Origin: Nitrososphaerota archaeon
GTDB taxonomy: Archaea; Thermoproteota; Nitrososphaeria; Nitrososphaerales; Gagatemarchaeaceae
Assembly: GCA_027886905.1 (NCBI GenBank)
Contig: JAPCJO010000012.1
Span: forward strand, 1-38,335
Length of the DNA: 38,335 nucleotides
Direction of reading: 5' to 3'
Shown: positions 24,001 through 29,976 of the stretch, in pieces
How the letters are laid out: each line of letters starts with the position of its first letter
Numbering within the stretch: the first letter of the stretch is position 1
The notes under the pieces: model-generated
The model's database searches: none
Seen by the model: the letters and a program-made list of their open reading frames with translations, nothing else
Told to the model about the DNA's origin: nothing
Made by a program: the position numbers and the translations under genes

Positions 24001-24289
24001 GCAGCTTGGGACGAGCGGGCAGGAGCTCAGGTGCAACGCCTACATCTACGGCAAGAACCCCTCGGGAACGGTCACCTGGTCTAGCAGCTCCTCCGGGACC
24101 TTCTCCTCGACCACCTGCACGCTAGGGAGCGGAGGAGGGGATTCGGGCTCGGGATCATGGCCGCAAGGGGACCAGTGCCAAGTGACCTACACGCAGACCT
24201 CGGCAGGGACAGTCACCATAAGCGCGAGCTACGCGGGAGACCAGAACAACCTCCCCAGCTCGGCTAGCGTCACGTTCTCAATCGCGTGA
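21029..24289 (+). CDS. Large secreted Ig-like repeat protein
   Basis: The 1086-residue protein has a cleavable-looking signal peptide (about 5-31, ending ANAQ). Two kinds of roughly 100-residue Ig-like repeats alternate. Type A (residues about 33-130, 346-445, 556-655) reads like SLSVSITSPSAGSVFNNGQG then GTWTITV. Type B (about 236-345, 446-555) reads FNVGQTVYVKA then SAADTTGNSGTG; a mixed repeat sits at 131-235. A Gly/Gln/His/Asp-rich linker with DGDGVGDANDHGQGQGDGQG (about 690-735) separates these from a unique beta domain. Two cysteine-containing Ig-like repeats follow (about 875-980 and 985-1086). There is no C-terminal membrane helix or sorting signal, so it is secreted or held by other surface proteins. 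An adhesin or S-layer-associated role fits; no ligand is evident. Confidence 0.8.
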   Translation: MLMTSRRLSLSVLSLLLLSGVTIALAQSANAQTLSVAISGPGSGAVFNRGEVAAITASVTLAGSPVSGAVVTATNPTGGQISLSPTATPGTYSGQYEVQASDPVGAWTINVQAVSGAQAASAHTTVSISGSLVVSVVSPPIGSVFNVGQSVTVDATVTYQDGSPLPSSAIVGFANPKGGVVPMTVDSADSSGKTWTGNYTILASDVPANGVTWPITVSATSSGNTGSSVLSVSLFKTLLVGVSTFGSSTFTAPQTNFQIGQTVYVKAAVTLHDGTTVSSGAAFFTITGTTIFSTSMPMTYVLPMNAWTGSYTFQPADQQGAQTVTVSAADSNGNTGSGSQQITVGAQSLSVSITSPSAGSVFNNGQGVTISASVSVAGTPATAATVTANSPSGATISLANTGLGTYSARYTIFSIDPTGTWLIAADAAQGGLSGSAQEAVTVSSALNVAVSTWSSSFFTVALTTFNVGQTVYVKALGSLQNGAIVPAGVVTFAITGTSTASSPVAMTFSSSLDAWIGSYTILGSDHVGGQTITVSAADTTGNSGTGTSQITIGVQGLSVSITSPASGSSFNRGQTLTISASVAAAGSPATSATVTANSPSGGMITLVNQGSGTYAALYTILSTDPTGTWTITVQATQGGLSGSAQVAVTIGAVPPTSQALEAIITLNPSTHNIEVNAVCNTTAGCVGPTTITNSSTSTHGGHGDGDGVGDANDHGQGQGDGQGSGQGHGQGGNDQGQGNWMGGATLFTFVIKDTAGHSLTLNVSLNSDGNHVMASVVSIRYGTATPITAESNFIGFDLANGWGGWGDMTTFTEWASVNGTSYLGQFDAQNDATTITTRTDWQPGTNTTSSGLWLFELVTTGGTLSMNPVPVSAASTTTSVSCAAAQSDQHGSRGNSGVWCTATVTGNDPTGTVNWSSSVTTGQFMPSSCQLDQNGTCSVRYIQGSTGTATVTASYSGDGFNGPSSGTGTVTTAPPTPGTSITTISCRVVEQQLGTSGQELRCNAYIYGKNPSGTVTWSSSSSGTFSSTTCTLGSGGGDSGSGSWPQGDQCQVTYTQTSAGTVTISASYAGDQNNLPSSASVTFSIA

Positions 24290-24479
24290 GACACTTAACA
24301 TCGTGCCAATTGAGGCCTACCGGGACCTACTCGCTTGCCGGCCAAGTCCTTCACGCTCCACTGGTCTAAGAGCCTAGACCTCCGAGTACAGTATCGAGGC
24401 CGGCACAAGCCACTCCACGCAGCGCACTCGCCGCACGGCGACCCTAAGGGTCTCGACCGCGATGAGAAGGTCGATGCCC
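24290..24479. other. Gene-less stretch before RAM remnant R4
   Basis: No convincing gene is seen. It contains a small inverted repeat (GGTCTA and TAGACC, 6 bp, 6-nt loop, about 24362-24380) 75-90 nt after the stop of the large surface protein, possibly its terminator. The open frame that starts at 24335 has no protein-like composition until its RAM-like end. Confidence 0.4.
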
Positions 24480-24580
24480 CAGCTCGAGCAGAAGGCCGCG
24501 TGGTTTGCGGCTGCCCGGAGAATCCCAGGCTCCACCGCGCCAGGAGACACCCTGGGACGATGATAGTTGTCGAAGGCTAA
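24480..24580 (+). pseudogene. Heavily decayed 3' end of the RAM gene (copy R4)
   Basis: The last 45 bases, from about 24534 to the TAA at 24578-24580, match the RAM gene end with small indels, and still finish TMIVVEG. Weaker resemblance may continue upstream. As with R1 and R3, a secreted-protein gene lies directly downstream on the opposite strand (stop at 24598). This is the most eroded copy. Confidence 0.65.
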
Positions 24581-24597
24581 TCGACGCTTCCGGCCGC

Positions 24598-25314
24598 TCA
24601 CGGCCCGCACGAATAACCGTTCCCAAAGAACGTGAGGTCGGAAGCTGACATCGGCTGGACAGTCGGGTCGTTCAGCTTCCACCCAAAGTCCGCCCACTGC
24701 CCGCCTAGGCCTTCGTAGACCCCTGTTGCGTTGAATCCGACCAGTATCACGGCTGTCGTCGTCCTTGCGTAAAGGCTCGAGTTACCACACAGACCCTCCA
24801 CGCCCCCGTAAGTGAAGAAGTAAAGGTCCAGGCTACAATAGACCGGGGCGGCGAAATGGCAGCCAAGCCCGGAGACTCTTCCGAAAAGGAACTGGGAGCC
24901 GTTCTCCGCGGCGACGAAGGAGGAATTGGTGTCCGCCGCCACGGCCATGGAATAGACATCGGTCGTGAAGTGCACGCCGTCATAAGCCAGGGTAGACGTG
25001 TTCATCGGACCGGGCGCGGGCTGAGGACACGAGTAGCTGGAGAAATATTCCTGGGTCCCGTTGGTGTAGGTCACGGATTCTCCTTTGAAAGTCGAGTTGA
25101 CAAAGAGGTCCGTATGAGCGTTGGCAGGGACCTGAATCAAGCAGTAGAGGCTAGACCTGTAGGTGGGCAGCTGCGTAGTCAGGGTTGTCGTCAAGGTCAC
25201 GGTCCGAGTGCTGAGCAGGCCGCTCCCGATGAACGACTGCAAGACAAGGAGAATCATCAGCGTGAGCCCGGCGCCTACGCCGATCAGAATGCCCTCGCGC
25301 TCCTTGATTCTCAT
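24598..25314 (-). CDS. N-terminally anchored secreted protein, RAM-paired member 3
   Basis: The 238-residue product has a basic N-terminus (MRIKEREG), one hydrophobic anchor (about 9-31, ILIGVGAGLTLMILLVLQSF), a Thr-rich stalk (about 36-50) and an extracellular domain with six or more cysteines (C58, C95, C152, C157, C175 and C237 approximately). It contains N-x-S/T sequons and aromatic clusters. The C-terminus (GYSCGP) does not share the GxYTxA ending of the genes at 11208 and 19004, so kinship is suggested by architecture and by its position next to RAM remnant R4 rather than by sequence. No family recognised. Confidence 0.7.
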   Translation of the reverse strand: MRIKEREGILIGVGAGLTLMILLVLQSFIGSGLLSTRTVTLTTTLTTQLPTYRSSLYCLIQVPANAHTDLFVNSTFKGESVTYTNGTQEYFSSYSCPQPAPGPMNTSTLAYDGVHFTTDVYSMAVAADTNSSFVAAENGSQFLFGRVSGLGCHFAAPVYCSLDLYFFTYGGVEGLCGNSSLYARTTTAVILVGFNATGVYEGLGGQWADFGWKLNDPTVQPMSASDLTFFGNGYSCGP

Positions 25315-25406
25315 TCATCAAGCATTTCGTTCGTGGCTCAATTTACGGATTTGGGTGCCCGTGATTCAGGCATGCCAGAGCCCGCATCATTCCGTGAGGC
25401 GCGTAG

Positions 25407-25440
25407 GAATATTTAGGTCAAGGAATTATATATAATAGGA
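25407..25440 (+). promoter_or_regulatory. TATA box with operator-like half-site before 25457
   Basis: A strong TATATATAAT box (about 25428-25437) is preceded by TATTTAGGTCAAGGAATT, which resembles the right half of the 22-bp palindrome plus its GAGGAATT extension. The distance from the T of AGGT (25418) to the ATG (25457) is 39 nt, as at the two full operators. The match is imperfect. Confidence 0.45.
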
Positions 25441-25456
25441 ATATCCACCGAAGACC

Positions 25457-25646
25457 ATGAAGCCGTCCTTCCTCGTGGTCGCAAGAAACGGTGATCTGGT
25501 CAACAAGTTCGAGCAGGACTCGATGCTCAGGGCCGTGAACATCAAGGACTTTGGAGGGGCTCGGCGACTACCAGGACGTCTCAATCTTCCAGCTTTCCCT
25601 GAACAGCCGTCTCAGCAAGGACTGGGTGAAGCTGGCCGCGTTCTAG
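25457..25646 (+). pseudogene. Short unknown gene with one-base frameshift
   Basis: ATG at 25457 opens MKPSFLVVARNGDLVNKFEQ and continues to NIKDFGG. There a run of four G (about 25555-25558) shifts the frame. Removing one G gives GLGDYQDVSIFQLSLNSRLS followed by KDWVKLAAF and a TAG at 25644-25646, a coherent protein of about 62 residues. Left uncorrected, the frame runs into the antisense of the next gene and loses protein-like composition. It is either a recent pseudogene or an error in a homopolymer. The strong promoter argues for a gene that is, or was until recently, expressed. No family recognised. Confidence 0.55.
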
Positions 25647-25665
25647 TCATGAGGCGGACCCGCGC

Positions 25666-26787
25666 CTACGAGTACACCCTGGCGATGGCTCGCAGCTGGG
25701 CCCTCGACATCTTGACAGGCGGGGTCCCCAGGGACTGGACCAGCAGCTGCTGCGGGCCTTCGCCGGTTCCGGCCTCGCTGACCCGCTCCCCGAAAGTCTC
25801 GCCCTGAGTGGCGAACATGCTGGCTAGGAAGGTCGTGTAGCCGTCCGGCTTCTGCCATTCGACCTTCTTCCCTAGCTCCTGGAAGACCTCCCAGAGGAGC
25901 GATGGCCGGGACAAGTCCTGTCTGGCGGGTGGGATTGCCGCCTTTGCATCGCCGCTCCCTTCCGAGCTCTTGTAAGCCCCGACCGCGTGCACGAACCCTC
26001 CCCTCTTCGCCTCTATCGACAGCAGGTCATAGCCCGTCGTCGAGAGGGCCGAGGGCCATCCCTTGGAGTCGAGCTCCACCGCGTCGACACGGCGGCGGAG
26101 CAGGCCGCCCGCCGCCCTTTCCGAGTCGACGGGTAACAGGTATGCGCCCAGAGGCGCCGAGATCCGGGCCAGCTCAGCGAACCTGCCGAGGAGCGACTCC
26201 TCCGCACCCCTCATGCTGAGGGAGGCCGTCCCAAGGACGACGAAGACCGAGGGCCCGTCGCCCGCCAGGGTGACGAGCAACGTCTCGTCTATTCCGCCCA
26301 GCGCCTTGCCGGCCTGCCTGGTCGCGAGCTTAACTTCCGCAATCGCGAACCAGTGGATGGGATCGAGGCTGCTCCTCAGCAGGATGGACTCCTTCACAGC
26401 GCGGAGAGACCCGAGCCCTCCAAGCCTGACGACCGGGGTCCCCCACAGGAGGAGGACGAGCCCGAGCCCGCCGAAGAGGAGGGGCGAGAAGGTCCCGCCC
26501 TGGGTCAAGGCTATGGCCGAGAGGCCTAGGAAGAACACTCCCGCTATTCGGCGCGCGGGATGGCCTACGCGGCTCTTGAAGCTCACGGGAGGGGCCACCG
26601 GGGCGCCCTGCTGCACCGGCGCCTGAGCGCCCCCGCCGGCCGCGGCCCTCCTCTGCCCCCTCCTAAGGCCGCGGGCGAGAAAGCCGCTCGCCGCGTAGAG
26701 GAATAGGAGCGCCGAGATGGGCCAGGCGCCGAGGGAAATGAGCATCAGGCCGACGAGTACCGCGAGCCCCTTAAGCATCAATCCCAT
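25666..26787 (-). CDS. Polytopic membrane protein with soluble C-terminal domain, third gene of the RadB operon
   Basis: From the ATG at 26787 the product is 373 residues. An upstream-extended frame exists but reads as out-of-frame translation of the RadB-like gene. There are about four membrane segments (about 4-20, 21-38, 82-98, 104-122). The first pair and second pair are separated by a basic, Gln/Ala-rich loop. The rest (about 135-373) is soluble and unrecognised, with a mixed alpha/beta pattern (HWFAIAEVKLATRQAGKALG, RRRVDAVELDSKGWPSAL). The start is 2 nt after the RadB-like stop, so the genes are co-translated. Its layout, four membrane helices followed by a cytoplasmic domain, recalls the N-terminal half of the HerA-like ATPase at 15747, but no clear sequence match was seen. 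Confidence 0.72.
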   Translation of the reverse strand: MGLMLKGLAVLVGLMLISLGAWPISALLFLYAASGFLARGLRRGQRRAAAGGGAQAPVQQGAPVAPPVSFKSRVGHPARRIAGVFFLGLSAIALTQGGTFSPLLFGGLGLVLLLWGTPVVRLGGLGSLRAVKESILLRSSLDPIHWFAIAEVKLATRQAGKALGGIDETLLVTLAGDGPSVFVVLGTASLSMRGAEESLLGRFAELARISAPLGAYLLPVDSERAAGGLLRRRVDAVELDSKGWPSALSTTGYDLLSIEAKRGGFVHAVGAYKSSEGSGDAKAAIPPARQDLSRPSLLWEVFQELGKKVEWQKPDGYTTFLASMFATQGETFGERVSEAGTGEGPQQLLVQSLGTPPVKMSRAQLRAIARVYS

Positions 26788-26789
26788 GG

Positions 26790-27869
26790 CTAGTGGAACC
26801 CCTCCCCGTCCACCCTCGCGTACCCGAACTTCGCGTACTCGCCCATCGCGGGGTGCCTCTGCACCCAGATGCGCCTGAGCTCTTTGTCCTCGTCGTCCCT
26901 CTCCTCCGGGTTGATCTCCTCTGCCTCCTTGTTCCTCTTGGAGGCGCCCTTGGTCAGCTCGAAGCTGAACTTGGCCTCGTGCCCAAGCATCACGCCCCCG
27001 TATGGCCTCCTGTCCCACTCGTGCATGGGGTCGATGGAGACGTGGCTCACGACCACGACCGCGATGCCGAACTCCACGCAGAGCCTCTGGGCGTGAGAGA
27101 GTATCATGGCCATCCCCGCGCTCCTCGCCGGGAGGTCCTGCGTGTTGGGGAAGGTCGACTTGAACGGCGCCGAAATCGAGTCGTAGATTAGGAGCTTCGC
27201 CTTGGTCTCCTTGATCACCTGCCTGAGCACCGAGTCGTAGACTGGGGTCCGCTTCAATCGTAGGGTGACGCGTCCCCCTTCGGAGACCTCCTTCTCCGCG
27301 ACCACTCCGTGAAGGCTGAGCAGGTCGATCACGTCCGGCTGCTGGATGACCATGGCTGTCGGCCCCTTCACGTCGTCGAGCTGGAGCTGGAACTCGGGGC
27401 AGACGAGGTCCGCCATCGAGGATATTTCCGACTCGCTGTAGGTGATTCCAAGCTGGTTGAGGGCGTTGGTCAGCGACGTGATGACCTGGCTCCTGCTCGC
27501 GGGCTCCTTCTTCTTGTCGCCCCGGCCCGCGGTCGCCCTCTTCGGGACCTTCTCGAGCTTCAGGTTCTTGAGCTGGAAGTCCTGACCCAGCTTCGCGCTC
27601 AGGCGCGGGACCCAGTACGGGGCGAGGTAGCTGAAGTAGGACTGCTCGGTGTCAAGGATGAGCGCGCTACTTCCCTTCGAGACCGCCGAAAGCGCGGCCT
27701 GGAGCGAGAGTATGCTCTTCCCGAGGGCCTTCTCCCCGAAGATCTGCGTAATGGTCCCGGTGGCGAGGCCCCCGTCGGTGAGCGTGTCGAGGACCTTGCA
27801 GTTGGTGGGGAGCCTCTCCAGCCCGCCGACCGGCCCGAGCTCCGCCCCCGCCGACGTCGCTTCCTCCAT
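26790..27869 (-). CDS. RecA-superfamily ATPase, RadB/RadA-like
   Basis: The 359-residue protein is a RecA-fold ATPase. It has LPTNCKVLDTLTDGGLATGT, the archaeal RadA/RadB approach to Walker A, then GEKALGKS (about 45-52) and ALILDTEQSYFS. Walker B is KLLIYDSISAPF (about 230-241), followed by LPARSAGMAMILSHAQRL and VVVVSHVSIDPMHEWDRRPY plus the GGVMLGHEAKFSFEL segment. RadA proteins are near 320 residues and carry an N-terminal helix-hairpin-helix domain, absent here. RadB is shorter. A long insertion (about 100-215) between strands is unusual. The ATG at 27869 overlaps the upstream TGA (TGATG); a GTG at 27872 is an alternative. It probably works with its operon partners in a DNA-handling machine. 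ATPase identity is confident, orthology is not. Confidence 0.82.
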   Translation of the reverse strand: MEEATSAGAELGPVGGLERLPTNCKVLDTLTDGGLATGTITQIFGEKALGKSILSLQAALSAVSKGSSALILDTEQSYFSYLAPYWVPRLSAKLGQDFQLKNLKLEKVPKRATAGRGDKKKEPASRSQVITSLTNALNQLGITYSESEISSMADLVCPEFQLQLDDVKGPTAMVIQQPDVIDLLSLHGVVAEKEVSEGGRVTLRLKRTPVYDSVLRQVIKETKAKLLIYDSISAPFKSTFPNTQDLPARSAGMAMILSHAQRLCVEFGIAVVVVSHVSIDPMHEWDRRPYGGVMLGHEAKFSFELTKGASKRNKEAEEINPEERDDEDKELRRIWVQRHPAMGEYAKFGYARVDGEGFH

Positions 27870-29122
27870 CACTTGCTCATCTCCAGGAGGCTCTTCCCCT
27901 TCTCGGTGAGCGCGAGGACGCCCATGGGCCGTCCCGACTTTAGGTCCTTCTGCACGACGGCCACGTACCCCTCGCTCTGGAGCTTGTCGAGGGTCCTCTC
28001 GACCGAAACCGCGTCGTAGGCCTGGGAGAGGAACGCCACCACGGACTGCCTCGTCGGCGCCTCGTAGGAGTCTATGTCGAGCAGCATCTGCGAGATTAGG
28101 TCAGCGCTCTCTGCCTCCGGCTGCGGGGGCTCCGTCCCCTTCGGCGGCCCGCTCTTCTGCTCGAACTCCCTCGGGATGAACGCGACGTCGTGCCCGTAGG
28201 GGTGGTTGCGGACCATGAACATGTTGGGCAGGAGCGCCTCCTCCCGGCGCAGGTCGCCGTTCCACACGGCGCTGGACAGGATCTTGATGAAGCCCGTCTC
28301 CTCGAAGTGCTCGTCGAGCCCGTAGGTGGACTCGGCGGCGAGCACCTTCGCTATCGGCGAGGAGACGAATGACGCAAGGAGCCTTTCCGTCCTCCTGAAG
28401 ACCGGCCTGACCCGGAAGAGCCTCCCGGCCTGCGGGATGATGACCACGTCCGGACGGCTCTGGCCTGCCTCGACGCCCTCGATTCCTGCGAGGAGCTTAG
28501 CGATGACGAGCGCCGCGGCGGTCTCGACGGCCTCGGGCTGGCCCGCGCCCGAGAAGTTCAGGACGGCGCTGTCCTCGAGCGTCGCGGCCAGTGCCCCCGT
28601 CTCTCCGACCATGTTGAGCGCGGAGAGGGAGGCGAGCCTCGAGATCAGCCTGTCCGCGGGACGCCCCCTGAACTTGTCGCTCTTCTCGACCATGAGGTCG
28701 CTCACCGCGGCCGGGCTGGCCACCCCGCGCTCCGCCGCGATGATCTGCATCGCGGCGTTGATTATCCCCTCCTGCTCGAAGGAGAGGTCCAGGGCGCAGG
28801 AGTATGCCGAGGCTGCGAGCTGCCCGTGCACGCTCGCGGCCGTGCCCGCCTCGTCGATGCGCAGGGCGTCGTAAAGGAAGTGCGAGAGGTCGTAGGAGTC
28901 GACGTATCCCGACAGCCTCCTCGAGACCCGACCACTGAGGTCGAGCACGAGGGTCTTCAGCCCCGCCTCGTCGCAGGCATAGGCCATGAGGGTCGCGACG
29001 TCGTCTGCCCCGTGCCCCAGAATGGAGATTCCCCGTCTGAGGTCCTCTCGGCCCAGCTCGAACCTGCCGGCGGTGCTCATGTACCCGAGCCGCACCGGCC
29101 TTCCGCTTGTCTCAGAAATCAT
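27869..29122 (-). CDS. HerA/VirD4-like protein lacking the P-loop, with C-terminal winged helix
   Basis: The 417-residue product follows the HerA/VirD4 ATPase plan but has lost Walker A. Where GxTGxGKT is expected it reads ILGHGADDVATLMA (about 34-47). Next comes KTLVLDLSGRVSRRL, normally the strand after the P-loop. SAVLNFSGAGQ (about 190) and VVIIPQAGRLFRV (about 227-239) stand where the second sheet strands and Walker B would be. Residues about 340-417 form a winged helix (TRQSVVAFLSQAYDAVSVER, then LDKLQSEGYVAVVQK). It is likely a structural or regulatory relative of an active HerA subunit. ATG at 29122 is about 25 nt after the TATA box (leaderless). It is the first gene of a three-gene overlapping operon. 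The HerA-like reading is by pattern and should be tested by fold prediction. Confidence 0.7.
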   Translation of the reverse strand: MISETSGRPVRLGYMSTAGRFELGREDLRRGISILGHGADDVATLMAYACDEAGLKTLVLDLSGRVSRRLSGYVDSYDLSHFLYDALRIDEAGTAASVHGQLAASAYSCALDLSFEQEGIINAAMQIIAAERGVASPAAVSDLMVEKSDKFRGRPADRLISRLASLSALNMVGETGALAATLEDSAVLNFSGAGQPEAVETAAALVIAKLLAGIEGVEAGQSRPDVVIIPQAGRLFRVRPVFRRTERLLASFVSSPIAKVLAAESTYGLDEHFEETGFIKILSSAVWNGDLRREEALLPNMFMVRNHPYGHDVAFIPREFEQKSGPPKGTEPPQPEAESADLISQMLLDIDSYEAPTRQSVVAFLSQAYDAVSVERTLDKLQSEGYVAVVQKDLKSGRPMGVLALTEKGKSLLEMSK

Positions 29123-29141
29123 GAGCAGAAAGGCCGGTCCA

Positions 29142-29182
29142 AGCTTAAAGAGAATTCCTCACCTAAGATACTAATCTTAGGT
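29142..29182 (-). promoter_or_regulatory. Operator palindrome and TATA box of the RadB operon
   Basis: The perfect palindrome at 29161-29182 (arms ACCTAAGAT and ATCTTAGGT, centre ACTA) is identical to 18808-18829. On the minus strand it is followed by GAGGAATTCTC and the TATA box TTTAAG (about 29143-29149), then the ATG at 29122, 39 nt from the palindrome. It also lies in the divergent region with the winged-helix gene at 29227, about 45 nt from its start, so one regulator could control both directions. Confidence 0.8.
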
Positions 29183-29187
29183 AAGTC

Positions 29188-29200
29188 GAGTTTGCTTAAT
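29188..29200 (+). promoter_or_regulatory. TATA box of the winged-helix regulator gene
   Basis: GTTTGCTTAATTA is centred about 30 nt before the TTG start at 29227. The operator palindrome is directly upstream of it, where an activator or autorepressor could bind. Confidence 0.5.
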
Positions 29201-29226
29201 TACTCTCGGGGCCGCGTTCCCCATAG

Positions 29227-29481
29227 TTGAAGAGGAGGCCTAACATCCTCATCTACATGGAGATCCTCGACCTGCTCCTGGACGGGCCGAAGGGGCCCTC
29301 AAGGCTTTCTCAAGCGATGGGCCTCAACTTCAACAAGTTCTTGGAGTTCGCCGCTTTCCTGAAGGCGAAGGAGCTAATCAGGAGCGAGGACCAGGAGGGC
29401 CACGAGCTCTATTTCATCACCCAGCAAGGGGCCGAACTCAATCATGACTGGAAGAAGGTCTGGGGCAAGCTCGCCCCGTAG
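29227..29481 (+). CDS. Winged-helix transcriptional regulator
   Basis: The 84-residue protein is a single winged-helix domain of the archaeal type that begins with a MKRRPNILIYMEILDLLLDG helix. The recognition part GPSRLSQAMGLNFNKFLEFA (about 24-43) follows, then the wing (LIRSEDQEGHELYFITQQGA). It resembles ArnR-like or DUF-type small archaeal regulators that act as dimers on palindromes. The start is TTG; an in-frame ATG at 29257 would remove the conserved first helix, so TTG is preferred. It is divergent from the HerA-like/RadB operon across the palindromic operator, and half of that operator recurs in the next promoter downstream. I infer that it autoregulates and controls both operons; no direct evidence exists. 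Confidence 0.82.
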   Translation: MKRRPNILIYMEILDLLLDGPKGPSRLSQAMGLNFNKFLEFAAFLKAKELIRSEDQEGHELYFITQQGAELNHDWKKVWGKLAP

Positions 29482-29489
29482 GGTCGGCA

Positions 29490-29518
29490 ACTTATCATAG
29501 GTGAGGAATGGTTTTATG
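29490..29518 (+). promoter_or_regulatory. Promoter with half-operator for the 29516-29908 gene
   Basis: TATCATAGGTGAGGAAT (29493-29509) matches the right half of the palindrome plus its extension (TATCTTAGGTGAGGAAT) at 16 of 17 positions. The left half is absent. It is followed by the TATA-like GTTTTATG (29511-29518). The geometry suggests transcription starting near 29540. Confidence 0.6.
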
Positions 29519-29908
29519 CCGAAAGCGCCTTTCGCGTCTTCCGTGGCCGAAGAAAGAGGGGATCGAGCGAAGGTGGCCATTTTAGACGCCCACGAGGAGT
29601 TCGTCCAGCACATAGAGAGCGGCCAGGCTCGGATTCGCGCCCTCTCGATAATCACCATGGTAGTCGCCTTCCTCCTCCTCGCCTCTTACTTTGACCAAGT
29701 GCTCACCCCCTTCACGACCGGGACGAAGACGGTCACCGTGAACCTCCTCGACCCCACCCTCCTCGCGCTCGAGGTCGTCCTCATCCTCGTGACCTTCGCG
29801 TGGCTCTACGTCGGGGTCGTGAACTACCTCTTCGCCTCGCGCCTCGGGAGGCAGATTAAGGAGGCGCGCGCCAAGGAGAGGGAGATTGAGAGCAAGCTGG
29901 GTCAGTAG
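29516..29908 (+). CDS. Small two-helix membrane protein of unknown function
   Basis: From the ATG at 29516 the product is 130 residues. A GTG at 29543 is a good leaderless start given the TATA box at 29511-29518, and would give 121. A charged N-terminus (AEERGDRAKVAILDAHEEFV) is followed by two membrane segments (about 45-66 ITMVVAFLLLASYFDQVL, and about 85-110 LLALEVVLILVTFAWLYVGV). The C-terminus is a charged cytoplasmic coiled-coil-like helix (RQIKEARAKEREIESKL). No family recognised. The promoter's half-operator ties it to the winged-helix regulator just upstream and so to the HerA/RadB regulon. Confidence 0.7.
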   Translation: MPKAPFASSVAEERGDRAKVAILDAHEEFVQHIESGQARIRALSIITMVVAFLLLASYFDQVLTPFTTGTKTVTVNLLDPTLLALEVVLILVTFAWLYVGVVNYLFASRLGRQIKEARAKEREIESKLGQ

Positions 29909-29976
29909 GGAACCAAGCATACGATTCTTCAAGGCACGTCAGAACTTCCACGGACGCTTTCCCGAAAACGACGCGA

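Noticed and set aside
24335-24533. Open frame leading into RAM remnant R4 as a functional 81-residue protein
   Set aside because: Only the last residues resemble the RAM protein. The rest has no RAM pattern and no promoter-start arrangement.
26788-27018. N-terminal extension of the membrane protein at 25666
   Set aside because: The extra 77 residues are Gln/Arg/Gly-rich out-of-frame translation of the RadB-like gene. The ATG at 26787 directly precedes the first membrane helix.
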